From NCBI GenBank assembly GCA_012514225.1, contig JAAZAQ010000084.1, forward strand, positions 1 to 7,925: a DNA stretch of 7,925 nucleotides, written 5' to 3'. Source of the stretch: Clostridiales bacterium. Its GTDB lineage: Bacteria > Bacillota > Clostridia > Christensenellales > Aristaeellaceae. The position numbers were made by a program, and so were the translations under genes. A model generated the notes under the pieces. It did no database searches. It saw only the letters and a list, made by a program, of their open reading frames with translations, and was not told the origin of the DNA. Shown here in pieces: positions 6,140 to 7,925 of this stretch (positions within the stretch are counted from its first letter, which is position 1; each line of letters begins with the position of its first letter).

Positions 6140-7088
6140 AACACTAAGGAAACTCGGGAAATCCAGGGAGCTCATCCTGTTCTTCGTGGTCGCGCTGATG
6201 TTCGTGGCGATGATTTTCGCCTCCCCCTATTTCTTCTCCAGCGACAACCTGCTGGCCGTCCTGCTGAGCCTGTCCATGGAAGCCATCCTGGTGGTGGGCA
6301 TGGTCAACCTGATGATTTCCGGCGGCTTCGACATGTCCATCGGCGCGGTGGTCGCGCTGTCCGGCGGCGTCATGGCGATGCTCATCAAGTCCGGTCTGCC
6401 CATCGTCGTGGCCATCCTGGCGGGGCTGCTAACCGGCATGGTCATCGGGCTGTTCAACGGCTTTTCCGTCGCCAAGCTGGGCATCGTGCCCTTCGTCACC
6501 ACCCTGGCCACCCAGAGCATGAGCCGCGGGCTGCTGCTGGTGCTCACCAGCGGGAAGAACATCTCCAACCTCCCCAAGGAGTTCACCTGGATCGGCCAGA
6601 TGAAAATCGGCGACATCCAGCTGCCGGTCATCTACATGGCCGTCATCGTGATCATCGGCAACTGGCTGCTGCGGCGCAACCGCTTTTTCCGCCAAAACTA
6701 CTATATCGGCGGCAACTACAAGGCGGCCAAGCTCTCGGGCATCAACGCGGAGAAGATGACGCTGTTCAATTACGCGCTGATGGGTCTGCTGGCCGCCGTC
6801 GTAGGCCTCATCCTGACCGCGCGGCTGGGCTCGGCCTCCACCACGGCGGGCATCGGGCTGGAGCTGAAGGTCATCACCGCCGTCATCATCGGCGGCACTT
6901 CCATGTCCGGCGGCGAGGGCACGGTGCTGGGCGGCTTCCTGGGCTGCATCCTGATGGCGCTGATTTCCAACGCCCTCACCCTGCTGAACGTCAGCGTCTA
7001 CTGGACCACCTTCGTGACCGGCTTCACGCTGCTGTCCGCCGTGCTCATTGACCGCGCCGGCAAAATCCGCCAGCAGAAGAACAAGTAA
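6132..7088 (+). CDS. Sugar-type ABC transporter permease (RbsC-like, BPD_transp_2 type)
   Basis: This 318-residue integral membrane protein would form the translocation channel, probably as a homodimer, with the ATPase encoded just upstream. Hydrophobic segments occur at about residues 13-31, 40-62, 67-86, 89-111, 117-139, 163-181, 210-231, 244-256, 262-286 and 290-307, fitting the eight to ten spans of the family. Family motifs seen: SGGFDMSIGAVVALSGG (63-79), FNGFSVAKLGIVPFVTTLAT (108-127), the cytoplasmic coupling loop YIGGNYKAAKLSGINAEK (191-208), which contacts the ATPase, and VIIGGTSMSGGEGTVLGG (251-268). A basic tail (RQQKNK) ends the protein. Only one permease gene is present, as usual for RbsABC systems. 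A third URO-D-like gene follows after 28 bases and is likely in the same operon. Substrate not deducible. Confidence 0.95.
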   Translation: MGETLRKLGKSRELILFFVVALMFVAMIFASPYFFSSDNLLAVLLSLSMEAILVVGMVNLMISGGFDMSIGAVVALSGGVMAMLIKSGLPIVVAILAGLLTGMVIGLFNGFSVAKLGIVPFVTTLATQSMSRGLLLVLTSGKNISNLPKEFTWIGQMKIGDIQLPVIYMAVIVIIGNWLLRRNRFFRQNYYIGGNYKAAKLSGINAEKMTLFNYALMGLLAAVVGLILTARLGSASTTAGIGLELKVITAVIIGGTSMSGGEGTVLGGFLGCILMALISNALTLLNVSVYWTTFVTGFTLLSAVLIDRAGKIRQQKNK

Positions 7089-7102
7089 CCGGGAAATCCC
7101 GG
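7089..7102 (+). repeat. Small palindrome touching the ribosome-binding site of URO-D copy 3
   Basis: CCGGGAAATCCCGG follows directly after the permease stop codon and could form five pairs with an AAAT loop (six with a two-base loop). Its right arm ends inside the purine-rich GGAAGGAGGG (7101-7110) that precedes ATG 7117, so folding could slightly affect ribosome access. It is weak and may be without function. Confidence 0.35.
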
Positions 7103-7116
7103 AAGGAGGGCATCAC

Positions 7117-7925
7117 ATGACCAGCTACGAGCGGGTGCTCAAGGCGCTGCGCCACCAGGAGGCGGACCGGGTTCCCTTCGACCTGGGCGGCAGCGTGCTG
7201 ACCGGCATCAACGTGCACGCCTACAAGGCGCTGCGGAAGTTCCTGGGTCTGCCGGAGACGCCGGTCTCCCTGATGGACTACACCCAGCAGCTGGCCCGGG
7301 TGGAGGACGATGTCATCAACTACCTGAAGGTGGACGTCCGCGGCGTGGACCCCGCCCCGGTGGCCGAGGCGCCGCTGCGCACGGAAACAAAGCTGTCCAG
7401 GGACGGCCGCTACAACGAGTTTTATGACGAGATCGGCATCGGCTGGCGCATGCCGGCGGCGGGCGGGCATTATTTCGATATGTTCAGCCATCCGCTGAAG
7501 GACGCGGAGGAGCTGGAGGCCCTGGACGCCTGGCACCTGCCAGCCGGCGACGACCCCTCCCGCTTCCCCACCATGAAGCAGCGCGCGGACCGGTACGTCA
7601 ACGACGAGAAGCGCGCCTACATCCTGGGCCGCCACGCCGCGGGCATCTGGGAGCTGGCGCTGTGGACGAGCGGGTTTGAGAAGCACTTCATGGACATGGT
7701 GGCCAACAAGGAGTTCAGCCACGCGCTGATGCGAAAAATCACCGACAACAAGCTGGAATACTGGCAAAAGGCGCTGGATACCGTGGGCAGCAACGTGCTC
7801 ATCGTGTCGGAGGCCGACGACCTGGCCACCCAGAACTCCCAGTTGTGCTCGGTGGAACTGTACCGGGAGATGGTGTCCCCCTACCACAAGGAGCTGTTCA
7901 CCTTCATCAAGCAGCGCGCCCGGCA
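7117..7925 (+). CDS. URO-D/MtaA-like family protein (copy 3), 3'-truncated by window edge
   Basis: The frame is open from ATG 7117 to the end of the window (269 whole codons), so the C-terminal part, perhaps 90-110 residues, is not visible. GGAAGGAGGG six bases upstream is a near-ideal ribosome-binding site. The N-terminus TSYERVLKALRHQEADRVP (residues 2-20), the segment FDEIG-like FYDEIGIGWRMP (102-113) and SEADDLATQNSQLCSVELYR (231-250) followed by MVSPYHKELFTFIK (252-265) match the MtaA-like branch of the uroporphyrinogen decarboxylase family. The DDLATQ loop corresponds to GNDFGTQ of copy 1. The zinc motif (HxCG) would lie just past the edge, so it cannot be checked. It follows the permease by 28 bases and is probably the fourth gene of the second transporter operon. 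Sequence style differs from copies 1 and 2, showing a separate subfamily. Likely a cytoplasmic enzyme acting on the imported compound or its methyl group; the reaction is not known. Confidence 0.85.
   Translation, partial: MTSYERVLKALRHQEADRVPFDLGGSVLTGINVHAYKALRKFLGLPETPVSLMDYTQQLARVEDDVINYLKVDVRGVDPAPVAEAPLRTETKLSRDGRYNEFYDEIGIGWRMPAAGGHYFDMFSHPLKDAEELEALDAWHLPAGDDPSRFPTMKQRADRYVNDEKRAYILGRHAAGIWELALWTSGFEKHFMDMVANKEFSHALMRKITDNKLEYWQKALDTVGSNVLIVSEADDLATQNSQLCSVELYREMVSPYHKELFTFIKQRAR

Noticed and set aside
5222..6175. Minus-strand frame (317 codons) opposite the second ATPase
   Set aside because: Shadow of an unmistakable ABC ATPase gene; the His/Asp/Val-rich composition is typical of antisense translation.

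Overview
The window is a GC-rich (roughly 60-65% by eye), tightly packed, single-strand stretch of bacterial DNA. All seven genes run left to right and most are preceded by strong purine-rich Shine-Dalgarno sequences. Style and protein families suggest an anaerobic, possibly uncultured member of the Clostridia or a similar high-GC anaerobe. This is an inference from ribosome-binding sites, a TTG start and protein flavour; no rRNA or marker gene is present.

Layout. (1) Positions 1-1089 hold the 3' three quarters of a sugar-type (RbsA/MglA-like) ABC-transporter ATPase cut by the window edge. (2) It is followed by two uroporphyrinogen-decarboxylase-fold (URO-D/MtaA-like) genes at 1135-2160 and 2183-3406. 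(3) A 184-base intergenic region (3407-3590) holds a candidate sigma-70-type promoter, a set of ACAGGCGCC-like repeats around it, and several inverted repeats. (4) A second transporter cassette follows: periplasmic-binding-protein-type substrate receptor (3591-4553), a strong intercistronic hairpin (4568-4597), a double-domain ATPase starting with TTG (4616-6139) and a permease overlapping it by 8 bases (6132-7088). (5) A third URO-D/MtaA-like gene starts at 7117 and runs off the right edge.

How the genes may work together. Two RbsABC-type importers lie side by side, each followed by URO-D-superfamily genes of clearly different subtypes. Members of this superfamily include true uroporphyrinogen decarboxylase and the zinc-dependent methyltransferases (MtaA, MtbA, CmuA) that move methyl groups to or from corrinoid cofactors. 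Three divergent copies beside carbohydrate-type importers, with no other haem-synthesis gene in view, argue against haem synthesis. They fit better with import and methyl-group (or other one-carbon/decarboxylation) processing of a small, perhaps methylated, substrate. No corrinoid-binding protein, MtaB-like protein or corrinoid activase is visible here, so this is a hypothesis. I see no mobile element, CRISPR array, tRNA or rRNA.
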